This document shows positions 24,532 through 33,416 of a stretch of 64,000 bases of DNA, one piece after another (the first letter of the stretch is position 1; every line of letters begins with the position of its first letter). Below the pieces are notes generated by a model that saw nothing but the letters and a program-made list of their open reading frames with translations, did not search any database and was not told where the DNA came from. A program made the translations under genes and the position numbers. This stretch comes from Hymenobacter lapidiphilus (GTDB lineage Bacteria > Bacteroidota > Bacteroidia > Cytophagales > Hymenobacteraceae). The stretch spans positions 62,001 to 126,000 of the forward strand of contig NZ_JABKAU010000008.1 of assembly GCF_013377885.1 (NCBI RefSeq), in the 5' to 3' direction.

Positions 24532-24539
24532 CAAAGATA
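24532..24539 (-). promoter_or_regulatory. Bacteroidota-type -7 box (TATCTTTG)
   Basis: The reverse-strand octamer fits TAnnTTTG and sits 36 bases before the MFS start. A TTTTG lies 25 bases further upstream, slightly further than the usual spacing. Confidence 0.45.
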
Positions 24540-24589
24540 CGGCGTACCCAACCTATTCGCGACGCAAAAGGTTGCCACCGGTCTATGCC

Positions 24590-25534
24590 CTACCCTCCGA
24601 CTCGCTGCCCGGCCGCCCGCTGGCGCTTGTACAGGCCCGGCGTAATGCCCTCGTACTGCTTAAAGAGCTTCTGAAAGTAGGCCGTGTTGTTGAAGCCGGC
24701 CCGGAAACACACGTCGGCCACTGTAGCAGCGGGCAGGCACAGCAGGCGCTTGGCCTCGGCGAGGCGCTCCTGAATCACGAATTCAACCGGCGTCAGGCCC
24801 AACTCGCGCTTGAACACCCGAAAGAACGTAGCCTTGCTCATGCAAGCCAGTCCGGCCAGCTTCTCCACCGTAATCGGCTCGGTGAGGTGCTGCTTCACGT
24901 ACTGCACCACGGCCGCGAACCGGTGAGACGTGGCGTGCTGCCGGTAATTGTGGAACAGCAGCTGCCGGGCCTGGGTCTGCATCAGGCGCACCAGCATTTC
25001 CTGGATGGTGAAGCCCGCCAGCACATCCTTGACGCGGCCGGTGCTACGCGAGAGTTGCACGAGGCGCTCCAGGGTGCCGGTCAGTTCGGGGGTGTTATGG
25101 AAGTGAGCGTGTTCGGGCGTACGCGTATCGAGCTGCCAGGGCTGGTGAGCCTCGGCGCGCGGGTACTCCTCGTTTAGCAGGTCCACCGTCTGGCGGATGG
25201 TATCGGTGGGGATGGCCACGGCCAGGCACTGGGTAGGCGTGGCGGCGTCGGCCTCCGGGAAGTCGATGTGCATGGTTTCGTGCGCGCCCACCACCACCGA
25301 CTCGCCGGGCAGGTACTCGAAGGCGTTGCGGCCAGTCAGGTGCATCACCTTTTTGCCCCGCAGCATGGTGGTAAGCACCACTTGGCCCAGGCTCAGGGGC
25401 ACGTGCAAAGCTCGCTGGTGGGTTTCGAACACACTCAGCTCAAACGCGTCCAGCGAGTATACCGTGCGGTTTTCGACCAGCGTATTGAGCTGCGACGGGG
25501 CCAGAAGCGCAATGGGGGCGGGCAGATGAGCCAT
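24590..25534 (-). CDS. AraC family transcriptional regulator
   Basis: The 314-residue protein has an N-terminal cupin-like sensor part of the AraC_N type (FEYLPGESVVVGAHETMHID, PTQCLAVAIPTDTIRQTV), and a C-terminal AraC DNA-binding domain with two helix-turn-helix units: VEKLAGLACMSKATFFRVFK and ATVADVCFRAGFNNTAYFQK. It is divergent from the aldehyde dehydrogenase gene, sharing a 217-base promoter region, and regulators of this type commonly control the neighbouring aldehyde dehydrogenase. The effector is likely an aldehyde or alcohol, by context only. Confidence 0.9.
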   Translation of the reverse strand: MAHLPAPIALLAPSQLNTLVENRTVYSLDAFELSVFETHQRALHVPLSLGQVVLTTMLRGKKVMHLTGRNAFEYLPGESVVVGAHETMHIDFPEADAATPTQCLAVAIPTDTIRQTVDLLNEEYPRAEAHQPWQLDTRTPEHAHFHNTPELTGTLERLVQLSRSTGRVKDVLAGFTIQEMLVRLMQTQARQLLFHNYRQHATSHRFAAVVQYVKQHLTEPITVEKLAGLACMSKATFFRVFKRELGLTPVEFVIQERLAEAKRLLCLPAATVADVCFRAGFNNTAYFQKLFKQYEGITPGLYKRQRAAGQRVGG

Positions 25535-25751
25535 ATGACAGGAGTAGGGGCGAGCAGGCGAAGAGTTTCCGGACGGACACTAATGCCGTCGGGCAGCGTG
25601 AAGGAACAAGTTGGAAACTCGGTAGTTGTATTGGTGAGTGATTACTTACACATTGCGACAATGCGCGTTGTTTATGAGAGAATACCACACCAAAATAGGC
25701 ATAAATACGCGGTAACTTGACCCATCATCAACTCCTTAACCTTACGCATTC

Positions 25752-27278
25752 ATGGAAACTCTCGAAAAATCCAGCACCCTCGTTGCTCGCCCTAAGTTCA
25801 AGGACCATTACGATAATTTCATCGGTGGCAAGTGGGTGGCTCCGGTGAAAGGGCAGTACTTCGACAACATTTCGCCCATCGACGGCAAAGCGTTTACCAA
25901 AGTAGCCCGCAGCACCAAGGAAGATATCAACCTAGCCCTCGACGCGGCCCATGAGGCGTTCAAAACCTGGGGCAAAACCTCGGCCACCGAGCGCAGCAAC
26001 ATCCTCAACAAGGTGGCCAACATCATCGAGGAAAACCTGCCCCACCTGGCGGCTGTGGAGTGCGTGGAAAACGGCAAGCCCATCCGCGAAACCATGCTGG
26101 CCGACCTGCCGCTGGTCGTGGACCACTTCCGCTACTTCGCCAGCGTAATCAGGGCCGAAGAAGGTTCGGCTACCGAGCTGAACAGTAATACGTTGTCGCT
26201 CATCATTGAGGAGCCGCTAGGTGTGGTAGGCCAGATTATCCCCTGGAATTTCCCGCTGCTGATGGCTACCTGGAAGCTGGCCCCGGCTCTGGCCGCCGGC
26301 TGTTGCGTGGTGATGAAGCCCGCCGAGCAGACCCCGAGCAGCATCATGGTGCTCATGGAGTTGCTGCAGGATGTGTTGCCGCCGGGCGTAGTGAACGTGG
26401 TGAACGGCTTCGGGCTGGAAGCGGGCAAGCCGCTGGCCTCCTCGCCGCGCATCAATAAAGTGTCGTTTACGGGCGAAACCACCACCGGCCGCCTCATCAT
26501 GCAGTACGCCGCCGAAAACCTAATTCCCGTCACGATGGAGCTGGGCGGTAAGTCGCCCAATGTGTTCTTCAAAAGCGTAATGGACGCCGACGACGATTTC
26601 CTCGACAAGGCCATTGAAGGCGCGGTGATGTTTGCGCTCAACCAGGGCGAAATTTGCACCTGCCCCTCGCGGATTCTGGTGCAGGAGGATATTTACGACG
26701 AGTTCATGGCCCGGGTGGTCGAGCGTGTGAAGGCCATCAAGCTGGGCAACCCGCTCGATATGGAAACCATGATGGGCGCGCAGGCCAGTAACGACCAGTT
26801 CGAGAAAATCCTGAGCTACCTCGAAATCGGCAAAGACGAAGGGGCGGAAGTGCTGACCGGCGGCGAGGCCTTCACCCAGGAAGACGGGGCGCTGGCCGAG
26901 GGCTACTACATCCGGCCTACCGTGTTCCGGGGCCACAACAAAATGCGCATCTTCCAGGAGGAAATCTTCGGCCCGGTGGTGTCGGTGACGACGTTCAAGG
27001 ACATGGACGAGGCCATCGAACTGGCCAACGACACGCTCTACGGCCTCGGCGCCGGCGTCTGGACCCGCGACGCGCACGAGCTTTACCAAGTGCCCCGCGC
27101 CATTCAGGCCGGCCGCGTATGGGTGAACTGCTACCATGATTACCCCGCAGGAGCTCCCTTCGGTGGCTACAAAAACTCGGGTTTCGGCCGCGAGAACCAC
27201 AAGATGATGCTCGGCCACTACCGCCAGACCAAGAACATGCTCATCAGCTACAGTCAGCAGAAGCTCGGCTTCTTTTAG
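25752..27278 (+). CDS. NAD-dependent aldehyde dehydrogenase, AldB/ExaC type
   Basis: This oxidises aldehydes, probably acetaldehyde, to acids. The 508-residue protein has the Rossmann and catalytic motifs of the superfamily: [43 protein letters not shown] with the general base glutamate, and [11 protein letters not shown] with the catalytic cysteine, the form seen in AldB and ExaC. Its neighbours, a divergent AraC regulator and a DUF779 gene downstream, match the context of acetaldehyde dehydrogenases in other phyla. The ATG at 25752 gives the full-length family N-terminus. A 11-bp stem lies 26 bases after the stop. Confidence 0.93.
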   Translation: METLEKSSTLVARPKFKDHYDNFIGGKWVAPVKGQYFDNISPIDGKAFTKVARSTKEDINLALDAAHEAFKTWGKTSATERSNILNKVANIIEENLPHLAAVECVENGKPIRETMLADLPLVVDHFRYFASVIRAEEGSATELNSNTLSLIIEEPLGVVGQIIPWNFPLLMATWKLAPALAAGCCVVMKPAEQTPSSIMVLMELLQDVLPPGVVNVVNGFGLEAGKPLASSPRINKVSFTGETTTGRLIMQYAAENLIPVTMELGGKSPNVFFKSVMDADDDFLDKAIEGAVMFALNQGEICTCPSRILVQEDIYDEFMARVVERVKAIKLGNPLDMETMMGAQASNDQFEKILSYLEIGKDEGAEVLTGGEAFTQEDGALAEGYYIRPTVFRGHNKMRIFQEEIFGPVVSVTTFKDMDEAIELANDTLYGLGAGVWTRDAHELYQVPRAIQAGRVWVNCYHDYPAGAPFGGYKNSGFGRENHKMMLGHYRQTKNMLISYSQQKLGFF

Positions 27279-27303
27279 GTCGTTGTAAAGTAGCCGGAAA
27301 CTT

Positions 27304-27347
27304 TGGTGAGCCGATGTTCTGCCGTTGGGTGGGGTGTCGGCTCACCA
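27304..27347. repeat. 11-bp inverted repeat after the aldehyde dehydrogenase gene
   Basis: TGGTGAGCCGA at 27304-27314 is complementary to TCGGCTCACCA at 27337-27347. It could end or weaken transcription before the next gene; no T-run follows. Confidence 0.5.
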
Positions 27348-27420
27348 TTCGGGTTTATGGCGCAACCAGGTGCGTCCGGCGTACGTCTCTCTGGTAGCTG
27401 TTAACCAATTTGTTACCGTT

Positions 27421-27801
27421 ATGCGCTTCCTGTTTTCTTCCTTGCTGACTGCTTGCCTGATAGGAAGCACGGCTGTAGCCCAGGCCCAACAGTTCCCGGT
27501 TCCGGGCGCTAAAAATTCCGATTGGGTATTGCAGAAAATCGAATCCCCCACGGGTATGCCTAGTATGCAAGTCTGGTCGGTGCCCGACCGGAATGCCTCC
27601 ACTGAAGATGCTGTGCGCGGCGGAGTGTACGACGGAGAAACCGGGGAGCTAGTGAGCTTTTACAACCCCCGCACTGCAATTGCCTACGACCTACGACACG
27701 GTATCCTGCACGACCGGACCACCAACCAATACTACCATTTCCGGCGCCGCGGCACGCAACCTCAGCCCGTGCCTCCGTTACCTCCCACCAAATTCCTCTG
27801 A
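27421..27801 (+). CDS. Secreted hypothetical protein, 126 residues
   Basis: A signal peptide (MRFLFSSLLTACLIGSTAVAQA) precedes a short mature protein with WVLQKIESPTGMPSMQVWSV, RGGVYDGETGELVSFYNP and HDRTTNQYYHFRRR. The tail is proline rich (QPVPPLPP). It lies between the aldehyde dehydrogenase and DUF779 genes on the same strand and almost touches the latter (2 bases), so they may be co-transcribed. The function is unknown; its presence in the unit may be incidental. Confidence 0.72.
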   Translation: MRFLFSSLLTACLIGSTAVAQAQQFPVPGAKNSDWVLQKIESPTGMPSMQVWSVPDRNASTEDAVRGGVYDGETGELVSFYNPRTAIAYDLRHGILHDRTTNQYYHFRRRGTQPQPVPPLPPTKFL

Positions 27802-27803
27802 TA

Positions 27804-28220
27804 ATGCCCGAAACTACCCCAACGCCCCGCGTCCTCGTCACCTCCGCTGCCGAAGCCACCATCGATTTGCTGCGCGACGAGCATGGCCCGCTGATGTTTC
27901 ATCAGAGCGGCGGCTGTTGCGACGGTTCGTCGCCGATGTGCTTTACCAAGGGCGAGTTTCGGGTGGGCAGCAACGACGTGTGGCTGGGCCAGATTTATGG
28001 CTGCGACTTTTTCATGAGCGCCGCCCAGTTCGAGTACTGGCAGCACACCCAGCTTACCGTCGATGTGGTGAAGGGCCGTGGGGCCAGCTTCTCGCTCGAA
28101 ATCCCGCTCGGCGTCCGGTTCCTCATCCGCTCCCGCATCTTCACCGAGGCAGAAGCGCAGCACATGGCGCCGGTGTACGATGGCGAAGAGTACCTGACCC
28201 GCCCGGAGTTGGCGCAGTAG
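27804..28220 (+). CDS. DUF779 family protein
   Basis: The 138-residue protein carries the DUF779 (PF05610) core: LMFHQSGGCCDGSSPMCF, with three cysteines, then WLGQIYGCDFFMSAAQFEYW, VKGRGASFSLEIPLGVRFLI and TEAEAQHMAPVY. The family is typically encoded beside acetaldehyde-type aldehyde dehydrogenases (for example the Rv0458-Rv0459 pair of Mycobacterium tuberculosis) and is not biochemically defined. The GCC...C cluster is consistent with metal or thiol chemistry. It overlaps no gene and ends before a bidirectional terminator. Confidence 0.9.
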   Translation: MPETTPTPRVLVTSAAEATIDLLRDEHGPLMFHQSGGCCDGSSPMCFTKGEFRVGSNDVWLGQIYGCDFFMSAAQFEYWQHTQLTVDVVKGRGASFSLEIPLGVRFLIRSRIFTEAEAQHMAPVYDGEEYLTRPELAQ

Positions 28221-28245
28221 CCCGCCAACTCGGCCGCCGAAACGC

Positions 28246-28281
28246 GAAACGCCCCGTCAGCAATTGCTGGTGGGGCGTTTC
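28246..28281. terminator. Bidirectional terminator between convergent genes
   Basis: GAAACGCCCC and GGGGCGTTTC form a 10-bp stem with a 16-base loop that itself holds CAGCAATTGCTG. It serves the DUF779 gene and the lipoprotein gene at 28302. Confidence 0.7.
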
Positions 28282-28301
28282 GGTGTTATAAAAGCCGGAG
28301 C

Positions 28302-28766
28302 TTACTTGGCCTTTACGGGCAGGCCTTCGAGCTGCACGTAGCTGAGCTTCCAGGCGTTTTTGGCGTTCTTCTTCCAAACCAGGATGAAGTTGCCTTCGCC
28401 TTCGCCGCGGGGCTGGTCGGCCATTTCGGGCAGTACTTCGGTCGAGAACGTGCCGGCCTCGTAGGCAATGGCCGGTCCGCTGCCCGAGGTGGTCGTGTAT
28501 AATTTCAGGTCGGCAATGGTGCCCATGGTGGCGCGTACCCATTTGTCCGACACCTCCGACTTGCCGCTGAAGCGCGTGGCGCCCTGGGCGTACTGCACGT
28601 CGTCGGCCAGCAGCGAGTCGAGCTGCACGGTGTTTTTGGCGTTCCAGGCCCCAATAAACTGTTGGTTGAGGCTTTGCACGTTCACGTCGGCGGCGGCATC
28701 GGTTTTGGTGTCGGAGCAGCCGGCAAGCAGGGCACCTCCCAGCAGGAGGCCAAAAATGCGTTTCAT
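28302..28766 (-). CDS. NTF2-like (SnoaL/DUF4440-type) lipoprotein
   Basis: The 154-residue product begins MKRIFGLLLGGALLAGCSDT, with lipobox LLAGC. The mature part has the NTF2-like layout: LNQQFIGAWNAKNTVQLDSL (first helices), DDVQYAQGATRFSGKSEV, then strands with GTFSTEVLPEM and GNFILVWKKNAKNAWKLSYV. Such domains bind small hydrophobic ligands or act as simple scaffolds. No catalytic residue pair can be assigned with confidence. The ATG at 28766 is the clear signal-peptide start. Confidence 0.8.
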   Translation of the reverse strand: MKRIFGLLLGGALLAGCSDTKTDAAADVNVQSLNQQFIGAWNAKNTVQLDSLLADDVQYAQGATRFSGKSEVSDKWVRATMGTIADLKLYTTTSGSGPAIAYEAGTFSTEVLPEMADQPRGEGEGNFILVWKKNAKNAWKLSYVQLEGLPVKAK

Positions 28767-28825
28767 GGGAAGAGATTATGGTAAAAAAAACAGGAGCGAA
28801 GCGGGCAGCAGGGCCAGAGGCGCGA

Positions 28826-28853
28826 AAAGCCCAGGTCCGCAGACCTGGGCTTT
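28826..28853 (-). terminator. Intrinsic terminator after the glycine-zipper gene
   Basis: AAAGCCCAGGTC and GACCTGGGCTTT form a perfect 12-bp stem with a 4-base loop, followed on the reverse strand by TTC. It lies 22 bases after the stop codon at 28876. Confidence 0.75.
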
Positions 28854-28875
28854 GAAACTACGCAAATGGGCCGGA

Positions 28876-29394
28876 CTACCAGCTCTTGCGACGAACTTCG
28901 GAAGTGGGGTAAGCGGCCTCGCGCTTGCCATAATCCTCATTGGGCAGGTAGCCCGAGCTCATGGCGTAAGCGGCGGGGGCAGCACCGGGAGCGGCGAAGC
29001 TGCTCATCATGGCAGGGGCAGCGGCCGGAGCGGCAGCCATGGTAGCGGCGTTGGCCCGGGCGGCCGAAGCTTTACCTTGGGCAATACCCGAGCGGTAGGA
29101 AGCCTGGCGGTTGGCCTCGGCCCGACGGGCGGCGGCTACACGGGCAGCCTCGGCGCGGCGCTTGTTGTCGGCGGTGCGGCCAATGCTATACCCCAGGCCA
29201 GCACCGGCAGCGCCACCCACAGCCCCGCCCACCACACGGTTTTTCTTGTTGATGATGGCTCCGGCAGCAGCGCCACCCAGGCCGCCGAGTACGGCACCTT
29301 TGGCGCTGGAGCTAACCTTACGATCCTGAGCGAAGCCACTGAAGACCGTAGTGAGGAACAGGACAAATGCGAGAAGCAGACTTACCTTTTTCAT
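28876..29394 (-). CDS. Glycine-zipper domain protein with signal peptide
   Basis: The 172-residue protein starts with a signal peptide (MKKVSLLLAFVLFLTTVFSG) and then a glycine-zipper: GAVLGGLGGAAAGAIINKKN and VVGGAVGGAAGAGLGYSIGR. Such motifs pack membrane helices and are common in envelope and stress proteins. The middle is a long charged Ala/Arg helix, and the end is Ala/Pro/Met rich. The translation start is 29394; the ORF further upstream is not signal-like. The function is unknown. Confidence 0.78.
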   Translation of the reverse strand: MKKVSLLLAFVLFLTTVFSGFAQDRKVSSSAKGAVLGGLGGAAAGAIINKKNRVVGGAVGGAAGAGLGYSIGRTADNKRRAEAARVAAARRAEANRQASYRSGIAQGKASAARANAATMAAAPAAAPAMMSSFAAPGAAPAAYAMSSGYLPNEDYGKREAAYPTSEVRRKSW

Positions 29395-29590
29395 GGTCAA
29401 TTTTTTTAAAGTGGAAGGGCGCTGGTGGCCCGGAGTTACAGAGTGATTTACAAGCACCATGCCAATACGCTTACCCTATGGTTGAGGGTAAGCTCCGGCA
29501 AGTTAATTTTCGTTGTCTGCGCGTTGGTTCATCAAGCTGGTAAAAGCCTATTCAGGAACTAGTACCGCACAATTTCGCGTATTTTATCTG

Positions 29591-29869
29591 ATGAAAGCAA
29601 TATTTCTGCTGCGAGTGGCCGAATGCCGGGTGCTCACGGGACTGGGCGTACTGCTGCTACCCGCCGCCCCGTCCGAAACACTGGCCTCGATGCAGTTGCA
29701 TACGAGCCTAGCGGTTCGAATGGTTTTCCCTGATAAACAGGAGTTTTCCGCTACGGCCAGCGTCGAGGAAGTGGCCCGCACCGACGAGCCTGCCGTTCGG
29801 GCGTTGCTACTCACGCAGCAAGGCGCTGCGGCCGTTCCTGCCGGGACGGAGGTATGGCTGGTGAGGTGA
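29591..29869 (+). CDS. Hypothetical protein, 92 residues
   Basis: The ATG at 29591 (MKAIFLLRVAECRVLTGLGV) begins a short frame whose first part is hydrophobic (GVLLLPAAPSETLASM), followed by VRMVFPDKQEFSATASVEEV and a C-terminal strand-like VPAGTEVWLV. There is no lipobox. The frame lies in a gap between oppositely transcribed genes and before a family A palindrome, so it could be expressed alone. No homology is recognised; the hydrophobic segment is short for a membrane anchor. Confidence 0.5.
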   Translation: MKAIFLLRVAECRVLTGLGVLLLPAAPSETLASMQLHTSLAVRMVFPDKQEFSATASVEEVARTDEPAVRALLLTQQGAAAVPAGTEVWLVR

Positions 29870-29891
29870 AGCCGTGGAAGTGAAAAGCACA

Positions 29892-29986
29892 TCATTCAGG
29901 GCGCAACGAAGAATCTCGCGTGCCACCGTAATCCTGACTTCAGAAATTACCGTGGCACGCGAGATTCTTCGCTGCGCTCTGAATGA
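29892..29986. repeat. Palindrome family A copy 4, 41-bp imperfect stem
   Basis: Positions 29892-29932 and 29946-29986 are reverse complements with three mismatches. It carries the GAAGAATCTCGCGTGCCAC core shared with copy 1. It lies between the small hypothetical gene and the RND pump gene end. Confidence 0.85.
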
Positions 29987-30004
29987 CACCTCTTTTTCAC
30001 TTAT

Positions 30005-33000
30005 TCACTCAGCCACCGCCACTGAGTCGCCGTGCTCCTCGTCGGGCTGGTAGTTGGCTTCCAGCTCGGCCAGCTTCTCTTTGCCGTAGGCGAAGCGGGT
30101 AATGAGCACATAGAGGACGGGCACGATGAAAATGGCCAGTAGCGTGGCTGAGAGCATGCCGCCTAGCACCGTCCAGCCGATGGTCTGGCGGCTGATGGCG
30201 CCGGCACCCGAGGCGAATACCAGTGGCGTAACGCCCAGAATAAAGGCCAGCGAGGTCATCACGATGGGGCGCAGGCGCAGGCGCACGGCTTCGAGCGTAG
30301 CCTCAATGAGCGGCATGCCTTTGTCCACCCGTTCCTTGGCGAATTCGATGATGAGGATGGCGTTTTTGGCCGACAGACCGATGAGCGTGATCAGGCCAAT
30401 CTGGGCGTAGACGTTGTTGGTGAGCTTGGGCAGGAAAGTAAGCGCCAGAATGGCTCCGAACGCGCCCAGCGGCACGGCCAATAGCACCGAAAACGGCACC
30501 GACCAGCTTTCGTAAAGGGCCGCCAGCAGCAGGAATACGAACACCAACGACAGGCCGAAGATGTAGAAGGTCTGCCCACCGGCCTTCTGCTCCTCACGCG
30601 TCAGGCCCGAAAACTCGTAGCCGTAGCCCTGGGGCAACGATTTGGCCGCTACTTCCTTCAGCGCGTTCAGTGCGTCGCCGGAGGAGTAGCCGGGGGCAGC
30701 GCTGCCGTTGATTTCGGCTGATCGGAACAGGTTGTAGTGCGAAATCAGCGGGGCCGATTCGGCGCGGCGGTAGCTGGTAACCGTGCTCAGGGGCACCATG
30801 CCGCCGGTTTTGTTGCGCACGTAGTACTGGTTCAGGTTTTCGATGCTGCCCCGGTAGCCCGAGTCGGCCTGGGTAACGACGCGGAAATTGCGGCCGTAAA
30901 GCGTGAAGTCGTTGACGTAGGAGGAGCCCAGGTAGGTGCGCAGGGCCGTGCCAATGTCGGCAATGGACACGCCCAGCTTCTTGGCCTTCTCGCGGTCGAT
31001 GGAAAGCTGGTAGCCCGGCGTGCTGGCGGTGAAGAACGAGAAGGGCCGCGCGATTTCGGGCCGCTTGCCCAGCTCCGCCTGGAAGGCTTTCAGGTTGCGG
31101 TCGAAGGTCTTGATATCCCCGTCGCCGTCGCGCTCCTGGAAAATGAACGAGAAGCCGCCGCTGTTGCCCAGGCCCGGAATGGCGGGCGGCGAAATCACGA
31201 CCACGTTGGCTTCCTTGAACTTGCTGAGCCGCTTTTGCACGGTAGCCATCAGGCCTTCCAGCTGCAGCTCCTTGTCCTGGCGGTTGGCCCAGGGTTCGAG
31301 CTGGCAGAAAATGGTGCCGCTGTTCGACTTCGACGAGAAGTTAATCACGTTCAGGCCGCCTAGGCCGGCGTAGTGGGCAATGCCTTTAATGGAGTCCAGT
31401 TCCTGCATAATGCCTTTGAGCGTGGCCACCGAGCGTTCGGTAGAGGACGCTTCGGGCAGGTTGTAAGTGATGAACAGGCGGCCCTCGTCCTCGGTCGGGA
31501 TGAAGGCGGTGGGCTTGTTGAGGTACAGCAGGCCCGTGCCACCCACCAGTAGCACCAGCAGCATAACCACCAGCCGCGAGTGCCGGATACCGCTTTGCAC
31601 GCCCTTGCCGTACTTGCCGGTTACGCGCTCAAACCAGTTGTTGAACTTGAAAAAAAACTTGTCCAGACCCTTCGACTCCTCGTTGCGCACGTGGGGCTTG
31701 AGCAGCAGCACGCACAGCGCCGGCGTGAGCGAGAGGGCCACAAAGGCCGAAATAACCACCGAAATGGCGATGGTAATGGCAAACTGCTGATACAGCCGCC
31801 CGGTGATGCCCGGAATAAAGCCCACCGGCACAAACACGGCCGCCAGAATGAGGGCAATGGCAATAACCGGGGCCGAAATCTCCCGCATGGCCGTCATGGT
31901 GGCCTCCAGAACCGGCATTTTGCGCGCGTTCATATTGTGCTCCACGGCCTCCACCACCACAATGGCATCATCGACCACAATACCAATGGCCAGTACGAAA
32001 CCAAACATGGTGAGCGTGTTGATGGTGAAGCCCAGCGGAATGAAGAAAATAAACGTGCCGATGATGGACACCGGAATGGCCAGCACCGGAATAAGCGTGG
32101 AGCGCCAGCTTTGCAGAAACAGAAACACCACGATAATCACGAGCACCAGCGCCTCGGCCAGCGTGTTCAGTACTTCCCTGATGGACACCTTTACCACTGA
32201 GGCCGACTCGAAGGGAATGATGTATTTTACATCGGCCGGAAACTGCTGCTTGAGCCGTTCCATGGTGGTTTTTACGTTCTCGTAGGTGTCGAGGGCGTTG
32301 GCGCCGGGGGCTTGGTACACGAGCAGGTAGGCGGCACGCTTGCCATCGACGAACGAGTTGCTGGCGTAGTTAAACTTGCCCAGCTCCAGCCGCGCCACAT
32401 CTTTGAGGTACACCACGGCCCCGTCTTCGGGGGTGGTTTTAATGATGATGTTGCCGAACTCCTCGGTGGTGCGCAGGCGGCCCTGCACAAACACGATGTA
32501 CTCGAACGTCTGGCCCACCTTGGCGGGTGGAGCGCCAATGGAGCCGGCCGCAATCTGGGCGTTCTGCTCCTGAATGGCGGCCGTTACCTCCTGGGCTGTT
32601 ATACCAAGTTGCGAGAGTTTATCGGGGTTGAGCCAGACGCGCATCGAGAAGTCGTCGGCCCGGCTCACGATGTCGCCCACGCCGGGCGTGCGCAGCAGCG
32701 CGTCCTTGATGAACAGGTTGGCGTAGTTGTCGAGAAAGGTGGTGTTGTGGGTGCCTTTGGGGGCATATATGGCCACCAGCATCAGAATGCTGGGGTTCCG
32801 CTTGCGCACCGTCATGCCCAGGCGCTGCACCTCCTGGGGCAGCGAGGGCAAAGCAATGCCCACGCGGTTCTGCACGTCGAGGGCGGCAATATTTACGTCG
32901 GTGCCCAACTCGAAGTTCACCGTCATGCTCATCTGCCCGTTGCTCGACGAGTTGCTCTGCAGATAGGTCATGCCCGGCGTCCCGTTCACCTGCACCTCCA

Positions 33001-33196
33001 CGGGCGTGGCCACGGTCTGCTCCACCGTCTGAGCGTCGGCCCCGGTGTAAATACCGTTCACCGACACGGTGGGCGGCGTGATTTCCGGGTACTGGCCCAC
33101 CGGCAGGTTCAGAATAGCCAGCACGCCCACCAGCACAATCACCAGCGACGTAACAATAGCCGTGACTGGTCGGCGGATAAAGGTTTCTGCAATCAT
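30005..33196 (-). CDS. RND multidrug efflux pump, AcrB/HAE1 type
   Basis: This 1063-residue inner-membrane pump expels hydrophobic compounds using the proton gradient. The first transmembrane helix is TAIVTSLVIVLVGVLAILN, and the periplasmic part holds PEITPPTVSVNGIYTGADAQ. The proton relay aspartates are in GIVVDDAIVVVEAVE, and the C-terminal helix ends before LAELEANYQPDEEH. It is the last gene of a tolC-adaptor-pump set transcribed leftward: outer-membrane channel (36139), adaptor (34562), pump (33196). Family A palindromes sit in both gaps between the three genes and another lies after the pump. Substrates are not predictable. Confidence 0.95.
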   Translation of the reverse strand: MIAETFIRRPVTAIVTSLVIVLVGVLAILNLPVGQYPEITPPTVSVNGIYTGADAQTVEQTVATPVEVQVNGTPGMTYLQSNSSSNGQMSMTVNFELGTDVNIAALDVQNRVGIALPSLPQEVQRLGMTVRKRNPSILMLVAIYAPKGTHNTTFLDNYANLFIKDALLRTPGVGDIVSRADDFSMRVWLNPDKLSQLGITAQEVTAAIQEQNAQIAAGSIGAPPAKVGQTFEYIVFVQGRLRTTEEFGNIIIKTTPEDGAVVYLKDVARLELGKFNYASNSFVDGKRAAYLLVYQAPGANALDTYENVKTTMERLKQQFPADVKYIIPFESASVVKVSIREVLNTLAEALVLVIIVVFLFLQSWRSTLIPVLAIPVSIIGTFIFFIPLGFTINTLTMFGFVLAIGIVVDDAIVVVEAVEHNMNARKMPVLEATMTAMREISAPVIAIALILAAVFVPVGFIPGITGRLYQQFAITIAISVVISAFVALSLTPALCVLLLKPHVRNEESKGLDKFFFKFNNWFERVTGKYGKGVQSGIRHSRLVVMLLVLLVGGTGLLYLNKPTAFIPTEDEGRLFITYNLPEASSTERSVATLKGIMQELDSIKGIAHYAGLGGLNVINFSSKSNSGTIFCQLEPWANRQDKELQLEGLMATVQKRLSKFKEANVVVISPPAIPGLGNSGGFSFIFQERDGDGDIKTFDRNLKAFQAELGKRPEIARPFSFFTASTPGYQLSIDREKAKKLGVSIADIGTALRTYLGSSYVNDFTLYGRNFRVVTQADSGYRGSIENLNQYYVRNKTGGMVPLSTVTSYRRAESAPLISHYNLFRSAEINGSAAPGYSSGDALNALKEVAAKSLPQGYGYEFSGLTREEQKAGGQTFYIFGLSLVFVFLLLAALYESWSVPFSVLLAVPLGAFGAILALTFLPKLTNNVYAQIGLITLIGLSAKNAILIIEFAKERVDKGMPLIEATLEAVRLRLRPIVMTSLAFILGVTPLVFASGAGAISRQTIGWTVLGGMLSATLLAIFIVPVLYVLITRFAYGKEKLAELEANYQPDEEHGDSVAVAE

Positions 33197-33253
33197 GTGG
33201 TTGAGCTGTTAGCTGATGGCTGTTAGCTTTTTGAGGTCGGTTGAGATGAGACG

Positions 33254-33412
33254 GTGTCATGCGGAGTGCAGCGCAGCGGAATCGAAGCATCTCTACCGCA
33301 ATGGAAATCCTGTGGTCAGGAGTTTGGCTGGTAAAGAAGCGGTAGAGGTTCTTCGACTGCGGCGCCACCCCTAGCTCTGTGCGCCACATGTTCAGTATGA
33401 CACGCTCTGCAT
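33254..33412. repeat. Palindrome family A copy 5, degenerate
   Basis: TGTCATGCGGAGTGCAGCGC at the left and an eroded right arm ending in GTATGACAC lie in the space between the RND adaptor and pump genes. The centre (TAGAGGTTCTTCGACTGCGG) is an imperfect complement of the left arm. Confidence 0.65.
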
Positions 33413-33416
33413 TTTG

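Noticed and set aside
26520-27218. 232-codon reverse ORF inside the aldehyde dehydrogenase gene
   Set aside because: Antisense shadow of a high-GC gene, with no family pattern.
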